From Mesorhizobium sp. L2C084A000 (GTDB lineage: Bacteria; Pseudomonadota; Alphaproteobacteria; Rhizobiales; Rhizobiaceae): a stretch of 64,000 nucleotides of DNA. The stretch covers positions 90,695 through 154,694 of the forward strand of contig NZ_AYWX01000011.1 in NCBI RefSeq assembly GCF_000502875.1, in the 5' to 3' direction. The notes below the pieces were generated by a model. The model was not told the origin of the DNA. It ran no database searches and saw only the letters and a list, made by a program, of their open reading frames with translations. Of the stretch, positions 18,462 to 26,509 are shown piece by piece; within the stretch, counting starts at the first letter, position 1; the number at the start of each line of letters is the position of its first letter. Position numbers and translations under genes: made by a program.

Positions 18462-19748
18462 ATGTCAGCAGAAGTCGAGACCAAGACCGTACTGTCGCCG
18501 ACGAGGCGCGAAGTACTCGCCGCGACAGCCGCAACCGCCGCCCTCAGCGCTCTCCCGAGACCTGCCCGCGCGGCAGCGGGAGGCGACGCAGTGCGTCAGT
18601 TCAAGTGCGAGATTCCGCAGCAGGACGTCGACGAGCTCCGTCGCCGCGTTCGCGCCACCCGCTGGCCCGGCAAGGAGACGGTCTCCGATCGCACGCAAGG
18701 CGCTCAGCTTCAAAGGTTGAAGCCGCTCATCGAATACTGGGGGACAGATTACGACTGGCGCCAGTGCGAAAAGAAGCTGAACACGCATGCGCAGTTCATG
18801 ACCAGGATCGACGGCCTGGACATCCACTTCATTCACGTCAAGTCCAGGCATGAGAAAGCGCTGCCGCTGATCATGACGCATGGCTGGCCGGGATCTGTCC
18901 TTGAACTTGTCAAGACGATCGGACCGCTCACCGATCCGACCGCGTACGGCGGTGCCGCCGAGGACGCCTTCGATGTGGTCATACCTTCTATGCCAGGATA
19001 CGGCTTCTCCGAGGTTCCGACCGAGACTGGGTGGGGACCGGACCGCATCGCACGTGCCTGGCACGCGCTCATGAAGCGGTTGGGCTATGACCGCTATGTC
19101 TCGCAGGGCGGCGACTGGGGCGCAGTCGTTTCCGACAAGATGGCCGCCCAAGCGCCGGAAGGCCTGCTCGGCATCCACACTAACATGCCGGCCACGGTCC
19201 CTCCGGAGATCGCGAAGGCTCTTGCCGATGGCGAGCCCGCTCCCGACGGTCTCTCCGCAGACGAAAAAGTCGCATACGAGCAGATGAGCGCTCTTTACAC
19301 GAAGGGAGCGGGTTACGCCCTGATGATGGTCACCCGGCCGCAAACCTTGGGCTATGCGTTGACGGATTCACCGGTCGGTCTTGCCGCCTGGTACTACGAC
19401 AAGTTCGCAGACTGGACGTACAGCGGAGGTGATCCGGAGAAGTCGCTGACTAAAGACGAGATGCTGGACGACATCTCGCTCTATTGGTTCACCGGGACGG
19501 CAACCTCGGGCGCGCGTCTGTACTGGGAAAACAACGCCAACAACTTCAACGCTGTCGACATCAATATCCCCGCGGCAATCACCGTGTTTCCCGGCGAGAT
19601 CTACCAAGCGCCCAAGAGTTGGGCCGACAAGGCCTACCACGACCTCATCTACTACAACAAAGTCGATAAGGGCGGCCATTTCGCCGCGTGGGAACAGCCT
19701 GAACTCTTCACATATGAACTACGTGCGGCGTTCAAAACCCTGCGTTGA
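18462..19748 (+). CDS. Tat-exported epoxide hydrolase family protein
   Basis: A 428-residue paralogue of the protein at 7853-9154. Tat signal TRREVLAATAATAALSALPR; epoxide-hydrolase N-terminal domain (FKCEIPQQDVDELRRRVRAT, RWPGKE); HGWPGS oxyanion motif; nucleophile Asp in GGDWGAVV; C-terminal His in KGGHFAAWEQP. Start 18462 follows GGAGG. Probably hydrolyses an epoxide or a related ester in the periplasm. First of three plus-strand genes (51 bp to the next), with the shared element 72 bp upstream. Confidence 0.92.
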   Translation: MSAEVETKTVLSPTRREVLAATAATAALSALPRPARAAAGGDAVRQFKCEIPQQDVDELRRRVRATRWPGKETVSDRTQGAQLQRLKPLIEYWGTDYDWRQCEKKLNTHAQFMTRIDGLDIHFIHVKSRHEKALPLIMTHGWPGSVLELVKTIGPLTDPTAYGGAAEDAFDVVIPSMPGYGFSEVPTETGWGPDRIARAWHALMKRLGYDRYVSQGGDWGAVVSDKMAAQAPEGLLGIHTNMPATVPPEIAKALADGEPAPDGLSADEKVAYEQMSALYTKGAGYALMMVTRPQTLGYALTDSPVGLAAWYYDKFADWTYSGGDPEKSLTKDEMLDDISLYWFTGTATSGARLYWENNANNFNAVDINIPAAITVFPGEIYQAPKSWADKAYHDLIYYNKVDKGGHFAAWEQPELFTYELRAAFKTLR

Positions 19749-19799
19749 AGCGTCGAACGCTGCTCTCACGAACCTTGATTACGAACTGCGAGGCGAGCA

Positions 19800-20828
19800 A
19801 TGCCCGATAGCGATCTAGTGAACCGGTTTCCGCGCGTACGTCTCATGAATGGACCAACGCCGATCCAGCAGCTCAGTCATCTGGAGAAGGTTCTTGGCGA
19901 AAGACGCAAAGGCGTCTCGATCTGGGTGAAGCGTGACGATCTGATGGAACTCGGCGGGGGCGGTAATAAGCTCCGCAAGCTCGAGTTTCTCCTCGGGGAG
20001 GCGATGGCGGAAGGCTGCGATACCGTGGTCGTGACCGGCGGAATTCAGTCCAACTTCGCCCGATTAGCCGCCGCCGCCTGCGCCAGAACCGGTCTGGCAT
20101 GCGAAGTCGTTCTGGCTCAAATGGTGCCCCGCGAGACCGAGATCTATCAGGCCAACGGCAACGTCGTATTGGACCGACTGTTCGGTGCGCACGTCCATAT
20201 TCTGGAACTGGGAGACGATGCGGGCGGGTTCGCTTTGCGCCGGGCGGCGGAGATAGCGGCGTCTGGGGGGAAGGCTTTCGTGGGCACGCTCGGCGGTTCG
20301 ACTCCGGTCGGGGCTCTGGGCTACGTCGGCTGCGCATTCGAAATCGAATCGCAGTCGACTGAAATCGGCACTCCGTTCGACCAGGTCGTCATCCCGAACG
20401 GCAGCGGCGGCATGCACGCAGGCCTTGTGGCGGGAGCAGCTATCTCGGGAAGAGATCCTTTCCAAATAAGGGCACATACCGTCCTGTCGCCAGCGGACGC
20501 ATGCGTCGCCGCGACGGCCGGCAAAGTCAACGCTGTCTTTGAGCTTTTCGGGAGCAAAGCCCGTATTCAAGCGGAAGATCTGAACATAAACGGCACGCAG
20601 CTCGGTGGTGGCTACGGCATACCGACCTCCGAAATGGTTGGAGCGGTCAAGCTCGTCGGCCGCTCGGAAGGCTTGCTCCTTGATCCCGTTTACGGAGGCA
20701 AGGCCTTTGCGGGTCTGCTCTCCGATATTGAAACCGAAGTCATCGCCCCTGGATCGAACGTCCTGTTCATCATGACGGGAGGTTCCCCCGGGCTTTTTGC
20801 TTACGCAGACGCCCTGAACAGCAACTGA
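19800..20828 (+). CDS. PLP-dependent D-cysteine desulfhydrase / ACC-deaminase family enzyme
   Basis: 342 residues of the fold-type II PLP family that holds D-cysteine desulfhydrase, ACC deaminase and L-cysteate sulfo-lyase. The PLP lysine is in GGGGNKLRKLEFLLGEA. TGGIQSNFARLAAAACAR is the substrate-binding loop (QSN), NGSGGMHAGL the phosphate-binding loop, and LLLDPVYGGKAFAGL with MTGGSPGLFAY closes the C-terminus. These motifs do not separate the subfamilies safely; D-cysteine or cysteate lyase seems likeliest. Start has GAGG at 6 bp. Middle gene of the epoxide hydrolase operon, which mixes hydrolysis, sulfur/nitrogen lyase and redox functions. Confidence 0.88.
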   Translation: MPDSDLVNRFPRVRLMNGPTPIQQLSHLEKVLGERRKGVSIWVKRDDLMELGGGGNKLRKLEFLLGEAMAEGCDTVVVTGGIQSNFARLAAAACARTGLACEVVLAQMVPRETEIYQANGNVVLDRLFGAHVHILELGDDAGGFALRRAAEIAASGGKAFVGTLGGSTPVGALGYVGCAFEIESQSTEIGTPFDQVVIPNGSGGMHAGLVAGAAISGRDPFQIRAHTVLSPADACVAATAGKVNAVFELFGSKARIQAEDLNINGTQLGGGYGIPTSEMVGAVKLVGRSEGLLLDPVYGGKAFAGLLSDIETEVIAPGSNVLFIMTGGSPGLFAYADALNSN

Positions 20829-20875
20829 TCCTCTTCAAGAGGTAATCATTTTCAACTCAAAAAATTAGGAATACT

Positions 20876-21469
20876 ATGGCTATGAAACCAAAAATCGCCA
20901 TCATCATCGGCTCCACGCGGCCTACTCGTTTCGCCGACAAGCCGGCGCAGTGGATCCTGGAGCAGGCGCGGGGCCGCAACGACATCGACGTTGAAGTGGT
21001 TGATCTGCGCGACCATCCCTTGCCGTTTTTCGACGAGGTGGCATCCAATGCCTATGCTCCCAGCCAGAACGCGGAAGCGGTCCGATGGCAGCAGACTGTG
21101 GGTCGCTACGACGGCTACATATTCGTCGTCGCGGAATACAACCGCTCCATCACCGGCGTACTGAAAAATGCCCTCGACCAGTCCTACACGGAATGGGCTC
21201 GCAAGCCGTTTACCGCGATCGCATACGGCACTGCAGGCGGTTCACGCGCGCTCGAACATCTGCGTGGGATCGGGGTCGAGCTGCAGATGGTCTCTACCCA
21301 TGCGGCTGTTCATATCGGCGGCAGCGATTTCTTCACAGTCTCCTCAATGGGCGCCAACAAGCCGATCGAGGAGATCGAAGCCAACCTCCTGCCGTCGGCG
21401 AAGACTGCGCTCGACGAACTTGTCTGGTGGGCGGGGGCAACGATGGCCGCCAAGACTGCAGGCGCCTGA
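20876..21469 (+). CDS. NADPH-dependent FMN reductase (flavodoxin-like)
   Basis: 197 residues. The N-terminus IAIIIGSTRPTRFADKPAQW carries the FMN-phosphate loop GSTRP. VVAEYNRSITGVLKNALDQS is the flavin-ring contact typical of the YieF/chromate-reductase-type NAD(P)H:quinone reductases, followed by YGTAGGSRALEHLR. Predicted cytoplasmic two-electron reductase of quinones or other electrophiles. Start has AGGA at 6 bp; 47 bp after the PLP gene. Last gene before a strong hairpin terminator. Confidence 0.9.
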   Translation: MAMKPKIAIIIGSTRPTRFADKPAQWILEQARGRNDIDVEVVDLRDHPLPFFDEVASNAYAPSQNAEAVRWQQTVGRYDGYIFVVAEYNRSITGVLKNALDQSYTEWARKPFTAIAYGTAGGSRALEHLRGIGVELQMVSTHAAVHIGGSDFFTVSSMGANKPIEEIEANLLPSAKTALDELVWWAGATMAAKTAGA

Positions 21470-21486
21470 CGTGGGATTCGGATGTC

Positions 21487-21509
21487 GCGGGGGCATGAGC
21501 CGCCCCCGC
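21487..21509 (+). terminator. Hairpin terminator after the FMN reductase gene
   Basis: Perfect 8-bp GC stem GCGGGGGC / GCCCCCGC with a 7-base loop, 17 bp after the stop codon. The T-rich tract follows only after about 20 bases (TCTTTCTT), so it may be a weak intrinsic or processed terminator. Confidence 0.6.
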
Positions 21510-21546
21510 CATTGATATCGTCTTTCTTGGCGCGGGGACGGCCCGC

Positions 21547-21666
21547 CTAGCTGTGGAACCTCAACAGGTTGTCCAGGGTTAGATCGAGGCGACTGATGGG
21601 TAGTTTGGAATTTAGGCTGCCGTGTGGGCGATGCCAATTGTATCTGTGCAGCCAGAAAGGCAGTTC
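21547..21666 (-). mobile_element. IS481-family transposase, C-terminal remnant
   Basis: The last 39 codons before a stop read FWLHRYNWHRPHGSLNSKLP then ISRLDLTLDNLLRFHS. This is the characteristic end of IS481-type DDE transposases (YN..RPH.SL...PI.RL). Nothing upstream continues the transposase: the sequence switches abruptly at about 21667 to an aldehyde dehydrogenase fragment in the same open frame. Only the tail of the element remains. No terminal inverted repeats were recognised. Confidence 0.75.
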
Positions 21667-21956
21667 GGCGACGAGGGTCTGGCCAACCTCGAATCCGGCA
21701 CCGACAAAAGCGCAAAAGTCCCCGATTGGAGCCGCAACCCCGCGACCGGCGCGGGCGGCGGCTTTGCCGACCAGCGCGGAGGTTTCGTGAAGGGCGGTGC
21801 AAGTCTTGAAGATGATCGGACAGCCGGCGGCGAGGGCAGACGCGGTTTTACCGCCGACGACCGAAGACGCCAGTGGAAACTTCGACGCTCGAACACCGCG
21901 ATTTCCTGCAAACTGCCGTCGCGGACCCCTTTCGCGAAGAGGCGAAGCCGTCCCAC
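21667..21956 (-). pseudogene. Aldehyde dehydrogenase fragment
   Basis: Two frames together match an internal piece of an alpha-ketoglutarate-semialdehyde-type aldehyde dehydrogenase: GRLRLFAKGVRDGSLQE, then FPLASSVVGGKTASALAAGC, PIIFKTCTALHETSALVGKA and FVGAGFEVGQTLVA. The catalytic Glu/Cys half is missing. The piece ends at the IS481 tail, so an insertion and later deletion probably removed the rest. The upstream DNA (21957-22234) has no recognisable dehydrogenase start. Confidence 0.68.
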
Positions 21957-22234
21957 GGACTAGCGCGCTCACTTTGATGCGTCCACGTGCAGCGCTTACA
22001 GAACGAGAACATCGCCCAGTGCAATAAGCCGACCTTCGACGGAACCGCACTTCGCCGGCGCGATTGCGGTAAATCGCAGCCACGCCGCGCAGGCCTCGAC
22101 GCATGGCTTCCGAACCCAAGTAAGCATCGAAAAGGCATCCCAACACTCGACCCGCATAATACTTGTTCCGGGCAAAAAAAATCCGGCGTGCGCGTAGACG
22201 CCTGCCGGATTGTGGAGACGGCGCTACCGCGAGA

Positions 22235-22870
22235 CTACGCCGCCTGCGTGAGGGCGATCGCCGCGATGGTTTCCTTAGTGTCGACAATCGCGCTGGCATA
22301 GCTTGGGAGATTGACCTCCAGTGCCGCATGCATCATCTCTGGCGAGTAGTCGGCAACCGCGTCCTTTACGACCGTAACGTCGTAGCCGAGCTCCGCGGCG
22401 TATCGTACCGTGGCCTCTATGCAGGTGTGAGCGACGAGCCCGATCACGATGACCCTCTGGATTCCATGCCGCTTCAGTTCCAGATCGAGGTCGGTGTTGG
22501 CAAAGCCACTCGAGCACCAGTGCTCGGAGGCGACGACCTCGCCAGCCATCGGCACGAATTCGGCGCGGAATTCACCGCCCCACGTTCCGAATTCGAAACT
22601 CTTGCGGTGCCAGGCCGCCCGCTGGATGGGCGCCACAAACTTCCAGTTCTCATAGTCGCCGGCACGATAGCGATGATGCATCGCGAAGAAGACCCGGAAC
22701 TTGGCCTTGCGTGCGGCCGTCAACACCTCAAGCATGTGCGGAATGCAGTTATTCGCCTCCGCGACCTCCTGGATCCGAGGCCAGATCTTGCCGCCCTCGG
22801 AGATGAAATCGTTGTATGGGTCCACCACCACCAAGCCAGTGTTGCTCCGGTCGAACGACAGTTCTGTCAT
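22235..22870 (-). CDS. Isochorismatase-family cysteine hydrolase
   Basis: 211 residues. Catalytic Asp in GLVVVDPYNDFISEGG, Lys in the AARKAKFRVFF region and nucleophile Cys in VIGLVAHTCIEATVRYAAEL, with a following cis-peptide-type loop. Members hydrolyse amides, nicotinamide, N-carbamoyl compounds or isochorismate, and this sequence does not decide which. A very strong AAGGAGGT fixes the start. Last gene of a minus-strand set running from 25233; it begins 19 bp after the SRPBCC-like gene, so the two are probably co-transcribed. Confidence 0.9.
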   Translation of the reverse strand: MTELSFDRSNTGLVVVDPYNDFISEGGKIWPRIQEVAEANNCIPHMLEVLTAARKAKFRVFFAMHHRYRAGDYENWKFVAPIQRAAWHRKSFEFGTWGGEFRAEFVPMAGEVVASEHWCSSGFANTDLDLELKRHGIQRVIVIGLVAHTCIEATVRYAAELGYDVTVVKDAVADYSPEMMHAALEVNLPSYASAIVDTKETIAAIALTQAA

Positions 22871-22889
22871 GGGATACCTCCTTCGGCGC

Positions 22890-23438
22890 TCAGGCTGCCT
22901 TCGTGGACGTGTTCTGAAGTGCAGCCCGCTCGATGCTTGCCGCAAACAGAGGTGTCTCCCCCTTATTGTGCGCGATCGACATCGGCTGCCGCTGAGAGCG
23001 GAAGATATCGAACGGAATCCCCTGGCTCCCGAGGTAGGCAATCATTTCGTCGGTCGCGTAGGATCTAACGCGATTCGTAAACTCGCAGCGGACGGCATCG
23101 ACCTTCTTCACGCTCAGTTCCCAGGTGACGTGGATGGTCACTCGGCCGTTCGACGTGAAGACGTCGGAATCGGAGTCGAGGATCAGACGATTCTTTTCAC
23201 CCAAGGTCTCGTGATAATGCTGGACCATCAGGCTCCCGCCGATAGTTTCGACGTTGATCGACATCCGGGTGCCGTCCGCCGCAGTCGTGAAACCTGCTGC
23301 GATGTGCGCGGGGGAGCATCCCTGGTATTCTTTTTCCGGAAGATTGAAGCACCACTTCGGAATGTCGATCTTCTCGATCGGAGCGTTGATAATCGCCGAG
23401 AAGCTTGAATCGACGATCTGGTTTTCGATGCTGTGCAT
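22890..23438 (-). CDS. Conserved SRPBCC-like protein, function unknown
   Basis: 182 residues with an alternating beta-rich pattern: FSAIINAPIEKIDIPKWCF, MSINVETIGGSLMVQHYHET, DVFTSNGRVTIHVTWELSV, then CEFTNRVRSYATDEMIAYLG. The pattern (strand after NAP, ligand-cavity-like strands, C-terminal helix) recalls START/SRPBCC ligand-binding proteins; this is a fold guess. Start 23438 (MHSIENQ) follows GGAGAG; an earlier ATG at 23450 lies inside that ribosome binding site. A decayed duplicate lies at 15591-16120. Lies between the exported hydratase-like gene and the isochorismatase. Confidence 0.75.
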   Translation of the reverse strand: MHSIENQIVDSSFSAIINAPIEKIDIPKWCFNLPEKEYQGCSPAHIAAGFTTAADGTRMSINVETIGGSLMVQHYHETLGEKNRLILDSDSDVFTSNGRVTIHVTWELSVKKVDAVRCEFTNRVRSYATDEMIAYLGSQGIPFDIFRSQRQPMSIAHNKGETPLFAASIERAALQNTSTKAA

Positions 23439-23578
23439 GTGTCTCTCCATGGTTTAACGGGGTTTTTACGGGTTGCGATTATCGCGTTATCGCAAGGCGA
23501 AGTGCGACTTCGCGACTGGGTTTGGCAGTTCAAATTGGTGCCCGCGCGACCTGCCGTCACTGGCGGGCTCCGCCATAG

Positions 23579-24568
23579 CTATTTGTCGGCAAGAGACTGC
23601 GTGTAATGTCCCAGTCTTGCTTCGACGTCCGGGTCTTTCTGCAGGCCCATATCGATGAGACGGCCGATGTTCTTCTGCGCGACCGGGCGCTGGATCGATG
23701 TTATGAAGGCGTCCCATCCTGCCGCGATCTCGGGATCGCTCGGAAGGCTCGCGAAATCGACGAGGCGTTTGGTGTCAGCGATCGCTTGGCGGTCGAACCC
23801 GGAGATCCGGGTTGCCAGCCCGTCGACGAACGGATCGAGCTTGTCGTCATCGAAGGACCGATTGACGTAGCCGTACTCCTCGGCGAGATCGCCGTTGATG
23901 TCGTCGGATCCAAGAAGGACTTCGAGGGCGCGGCCACGCCCCATCAGTCTGGGAAGCCGTGCCATCGGGCCGCCACCAGGGACGAGGCCCGCGCCGACTT
24001 CCCATTGCGACAGAATCGCCTTCTGGCGGCTGGCGAACCGCATGTCGCTAGCCAGCGCAAGCTCGCTCCCGACCCCCGTCGCGCGGCCGCGGATCAGGGC
24101 GATGGAAACCACGGGCGCCTTGCTGATGCGGACCAGCATGTCGGGGAGTGGGTGCAGTCCGGTCGGTCCAGAGGGGAGGCCGGTGGATTCAGCAAGGGGT
24201 GGCGTAAAGTTATAATGGGTCAGAAAGAAGCCGGGCACCGCGCTATCGAACACGATGACGCGGAGATCGGGATCCTTCTCTATCTGAGAAACGACCTTTT
24301 CCATCTGCGGGATTGTTTCCGGCCCGAAAATGTTGAACGGCGGATTGTCGAAGGTGACGCGCCAATAGGCAGCCGTCCGCTTCTCAAGCTTGATCAGCGC
24401 CTTCTCCTGACCGGCCACGGCTCTGACGTCCAGAGATCGATAGATCTTCTCGGGCGCCTTCATCTCCCCCGCGAGGGCAAGCGCCGGAATCAGCAGCACG
24501 GCAGTAGCAGTGAGCAATTTTGACGACATGGCGATGGAGCTTGTCGTAGTAGGGGGTCTGATCTTCAT
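23579..24568 (-). CDS. Enoyl-CoA hydratase/isomerase-fold protein with a signal peptide
   Basis: 329 residues. The N-terminus carries a Sec-type signal (SSKLLTATAVLLIPALALAG). The crotonase fold follows: WRVTFDNPPFNIFG, VIVFDSAVPGFFLTHYNFTP, the oxyanion region RGRATGVGSELALASDMRFA and WEVGAGLVPGGGPMARLPRL. The usual second catalytic Glu pattern is not clear. The signal implies export, which is odd for a CoA-dependent family. GGAGG supports the start at 24568; the inner ATG at 24529 would also keep the signal. A paralogue without a signal is at 41097-41936. Confidence 0.85.
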   Translation of the reverse strand: MKIRPPTTTSSIAMSSKLLTATAVLLIPALALAGEMKAPEKIYRSLDVRAVAGQEKALIKLEKRTAAYWRVTFDNPPFNIFGPETIPQMEKVVSQIEKDPDLRVIVFDSAVPGFFLTHYNFTPPLAESTGLPSGPTGLHPLPDMLVRISKAPVVSIALIRGRATGVGSELALASDMRFASRQKAILSQWEVGAGLVPGGGPMARLPRLMGRGRALEVLLGSDDINGDLAEEYGYVNRSFDDDKLDPFVDGLATRISGFDRQAIADTKRLVDFASLPSDPEIAAGWDAFITSIQRPVAQKNIGRLIDMGLQKDPDVEARLGHYTQSLADK

Positions 24569-24604
24569 GACTGCCTCCGTTTCGGGTTAGAGCAAGTTGC
24601 CTCG

Positions 24605-25075
24605 CTAAGATTCGATCTCGAAGACGAGTTCGATCTCCACGGGCATTCCAAGCGGTATGCTAGAAACGCCAAGCACGATCCGGGGCGGAAGCCGGGCGGC
24701 ACCAAAAACCTCGAGCAACAGCTCTGAGGCGCCGTCGGCTACCTTTGGATGCTCGTGAAATTCCGCCGGGCAGGCGATGTAAACGCCCAGTTTGGCAACT
24801 GAACGAATCCTATCCAGCGATCCTATATGAGACCGCGCAGCAGCAAGACCGCTGAGGCACGCGGTTCGCGCGGCGTCATAGCCCTCGGCGACCGATAAGT
24901 CCTTGCCGACAAGACCAGTGTAACGGGGGACGTGGTCGACCACCGGAAGCATGCCACTCAAGAACAGCAGGGAGCCGGCCCGCGCTGACTGGACGTAAGC
25001 GCCGAACGGGGTGGGTGCCGCCGGTACGAGCAGATCGAGTTCCTTCAAACGCGCTTCCGCGCTCGCGACTACCAT
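24605..25075 (-). CDS. RidA/YjgF-family protein
   Basis: 156 residues with a RidA-type fold: PFGAYVQSARAGSLLFLSGM, then LSGLAAARSHIGSLDRIRSV, LGVYIACPAEFHEHPKVADG and the C-terminal LGVSSIPLGMPVEIELVFEI. The Arg of the classical deaminase active site (R105-type) may be in LPPRIVLGVSS. Known members hydrolyse reactive enamines/imines or have related roles. The start ATG overlaps the stop of the SDR remnant (ATGGTAG), indicating translational coupling; no separate SD. The exported hydratase-like gene follows 36 bp later. Confidence 0.85.
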   Translation of the reverse strand: MVVASAEARLKELDLLVPAAPTPFGAYVQSARAGSLLFLSGMLPVVDHVPRYTGLVGKDLSVAEGYDAARTACLSGLAAARSHIGSLDRIRSVAKLGVYIACPAEFHEHPKVADGASELLLEVFGAARLPPRIVLGVSSIPLGMPVEIELVFEIES

Positions 25076-25233
25076 TTGACGTGATGTGCGCAGTTGTCGA
25101 CGTGCAGCACCTCCCCGGAAATGCTTGACGATTTTGTCAGATAGACCACGCCATCGACGTCGCCTGTCTTCACCAGGCCTGCTCCGATCCCTTGTGACGT
25201 GCCGGTGCCGATCACAGTCTTATGCACGCTCAT
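25069..25233 (-). pseudogene. SDR remnant with a large in-frame internal deletion
   Basis: A 54-codon frame with a good ribosome binding site (GGAGGTAGGC). It starts with an SDR nucleotide-binding motif (KTVIGTGTSQGIGAGLVKTG) and jumps directly to the SDR C-terminus (VDGVVYLTKSSSISGEVLHV). Compared with the SDR at 32896 about 180 middle residues are missing, including the active site. It stays in frame and coupled to the RidA gene, so it may persist as a leader that keeps downstream genes translated. Confidence 0.7.
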
Positions 25234-25392
25234 GCCTACCTCCGTTCTGGCGACGCGGGTACCCTCGGCCGCCAGGTGGCGGTCGGTCGCTCTGGTGTTG
25301 AGTGTTCGTTGGACGGCCACGAGCCGGGAGTGTTCCGACGGTCGTGCCGTCTTCCCCTCTGTCAAAAACCATCGCGCATTAAATCCAGACCC

Positions 25393-25425
25393 GATATTGT
25401 ACCAAGGTGTCTCCGATACCTTGGG
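25393..25425 (-). promoter_or_regulatory. Shared promoter element before the RidA/hydratase operon
   Basis: Minus-strand CCCAAGGTATCGGAGACACC then TTGGTACAATATC. Both arms and the tail are kept. It is the only copy found upstream of the minus-strand set 25233-22235 and ends about 160 bp before the remnant's ATG, a longer spacing than usual. Confidence 0.62.
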
Positions 25426-25810
25426 ATCGGAAGTTTCGTCAGCACACCAAGGTCTAGTGGACGTGCAGGGGGTCCGGAGCTATCAGCGTGGAACGTCACG
25501 CTCGGTAGGGAGTCCCCATGACCCGCTGGCCGGATCGCCTATTTCTCGACCTGTTCGGAAGTCGAGCTTTCCATCATCCAGGCGCCGATGGCTGGCGCAA
25601 CGACGGTCGACATGGTCGTCGCCGCTGACAAGGCCGGCGCTCTCGGTTCCCTTCCAAGCCCACAGGTAAACGTTGAGGGACTTCGGCAGGCCTTGACCGA
25701 AATTAGGACGGCGACAACGGCTGCGGTCAACGTCAACTTCAGCCGAAGGTAAGGCCGCACCGATGCGATGAGAGCTTTGCTTGCGCCCTAAGCGCACGTT
25801 CGTCCCTCAG

Positions 25811-25837
25811 AAAACCGACGACACCATCGTACAATGG
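25811..25837 (+). promoter_or_regulatory. Shared promoter element before the NTF2-like gene
   Basis: Plus-strand AAACCGACGACACC then ATCGTACAATGG. The right arm and tail are well kept, the left arm is lost. It ends 95 bp before the ATG at 25932, or 125 bp before the alternative GTG. Nothing else is recognisable in 25426-25931. Confidence 0.5.
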
Positions 25838-25931
25838 AATCGGCGATGTCCATCGAGCATTGCTTCCAGAGCGGACGAAGGGCGCGATACGAGGTTCGGC
25901 CCGCCCGTCTGTCTGACCGAAATATGGCTGC

Positions 25932-26450
25932 ATGCCCATGCGAACGAATGAGGATACCGCCGTGGACTTAGATGCGATGACGATGCCGATGAACCCGAAT
26001 CTTACAGAAGTCGACGGCGGCGAGACGAAGCCGGGCGAAGGCAGTCCCTTGGATGCGCTGATCGAATTCTACCGAGCCTTCAATGATGGCGATCTCACCG
26101 GGCTCGAAGCCGTGTGGCTCGGCGGTTCGGAGCCCAGCATGGACAACCCTATCGGTGGTATCCGCCGTGGATGGCAGGAGATCGCAGACGGGTATTCGAA
26201 GGTCTTCAGAGGTCAGGCGAAGGTTCACGTGACCTTCCATGACTTCACCAGCCAGGGCGCCGACGACTGGCATCTGTTCGTCGGTCGCGAGCGTGGAGCA
26301 TGCAGCACGGCGAAGGAAAAGCTCGACGTCGCCTTCCGGACGACCCGGTGGTTCGTACGCAGGGACGGGGCCTGGCGGCAGCTACACCATCACGGGTCGG
26401 TCGAGGATCCGAAAATGCTGGCCAATTACCAGAGATTGATTTTCGGATAA
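25932..26450 (+). CDS. NTF2/SnoaL-like protein
   Basis: About 172 residues. After a variable N-terminus (about 35 residues) comes a cone-shaped NTF2-like domain: LDALIEFYRAFNDGDLTGLE, NPIGGIRRGWQEIADGYSKV, VHVTFHDFTSQG and RTTRWFVRRDGAWRQLHHHG. This pattern is typical of DUF4440/SnoaL-3 proteins, which are mostly of unknown role (some are isomerases or hydrolases). The ATG at 25932 has no SD, whereas the in-frame GTG at 25962 follows GAGGA, so the true start may be there. Confidence 0.8.
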   Translation: MPMRTNEDTAVDLDAMTMPMNPNLTEVDGGETKPGEGSPLDALIEFYRAFNDGDLTGLEAVWLGGSEPSMDNPIGGIRRGWQEIADGYSKVFRGQAKVHVTFHDFTSQGADDWHLFVGRERGACSTAKEKLDVAFRTTRWFVRRDGAWRQLHHHGSVEDPKMLANYQRLIFG

Positions 26451-26467
26451 AAGATCGGAGAAAGAGG

Positions 26468-26491
26468 GGGCGCCTCCCGATGTCGGCGCCC
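26468..26491. terminator. Bidirectional hairpin between convergent genes
   Basis: Stem GGGCGCC / GGCGCCC (7 bp) with a 10-base loop in the 59-bp gap between the NTF2-like gene and the convergent luciferase-like gene. No long T-run on either strand. Confidence 0.5.
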
Positions 26492-26509
26492 GCCGTAGAA
26501 GCGCTCTTG

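Noticed and set aside
22163-23068. 301-codon plus-strand frame
   Set aside because: Opposite the isochorismatase and SRPBCC-like genes, which have strong ribosome binding sites and conserved motifs; no domain recognised in the antisense frame.
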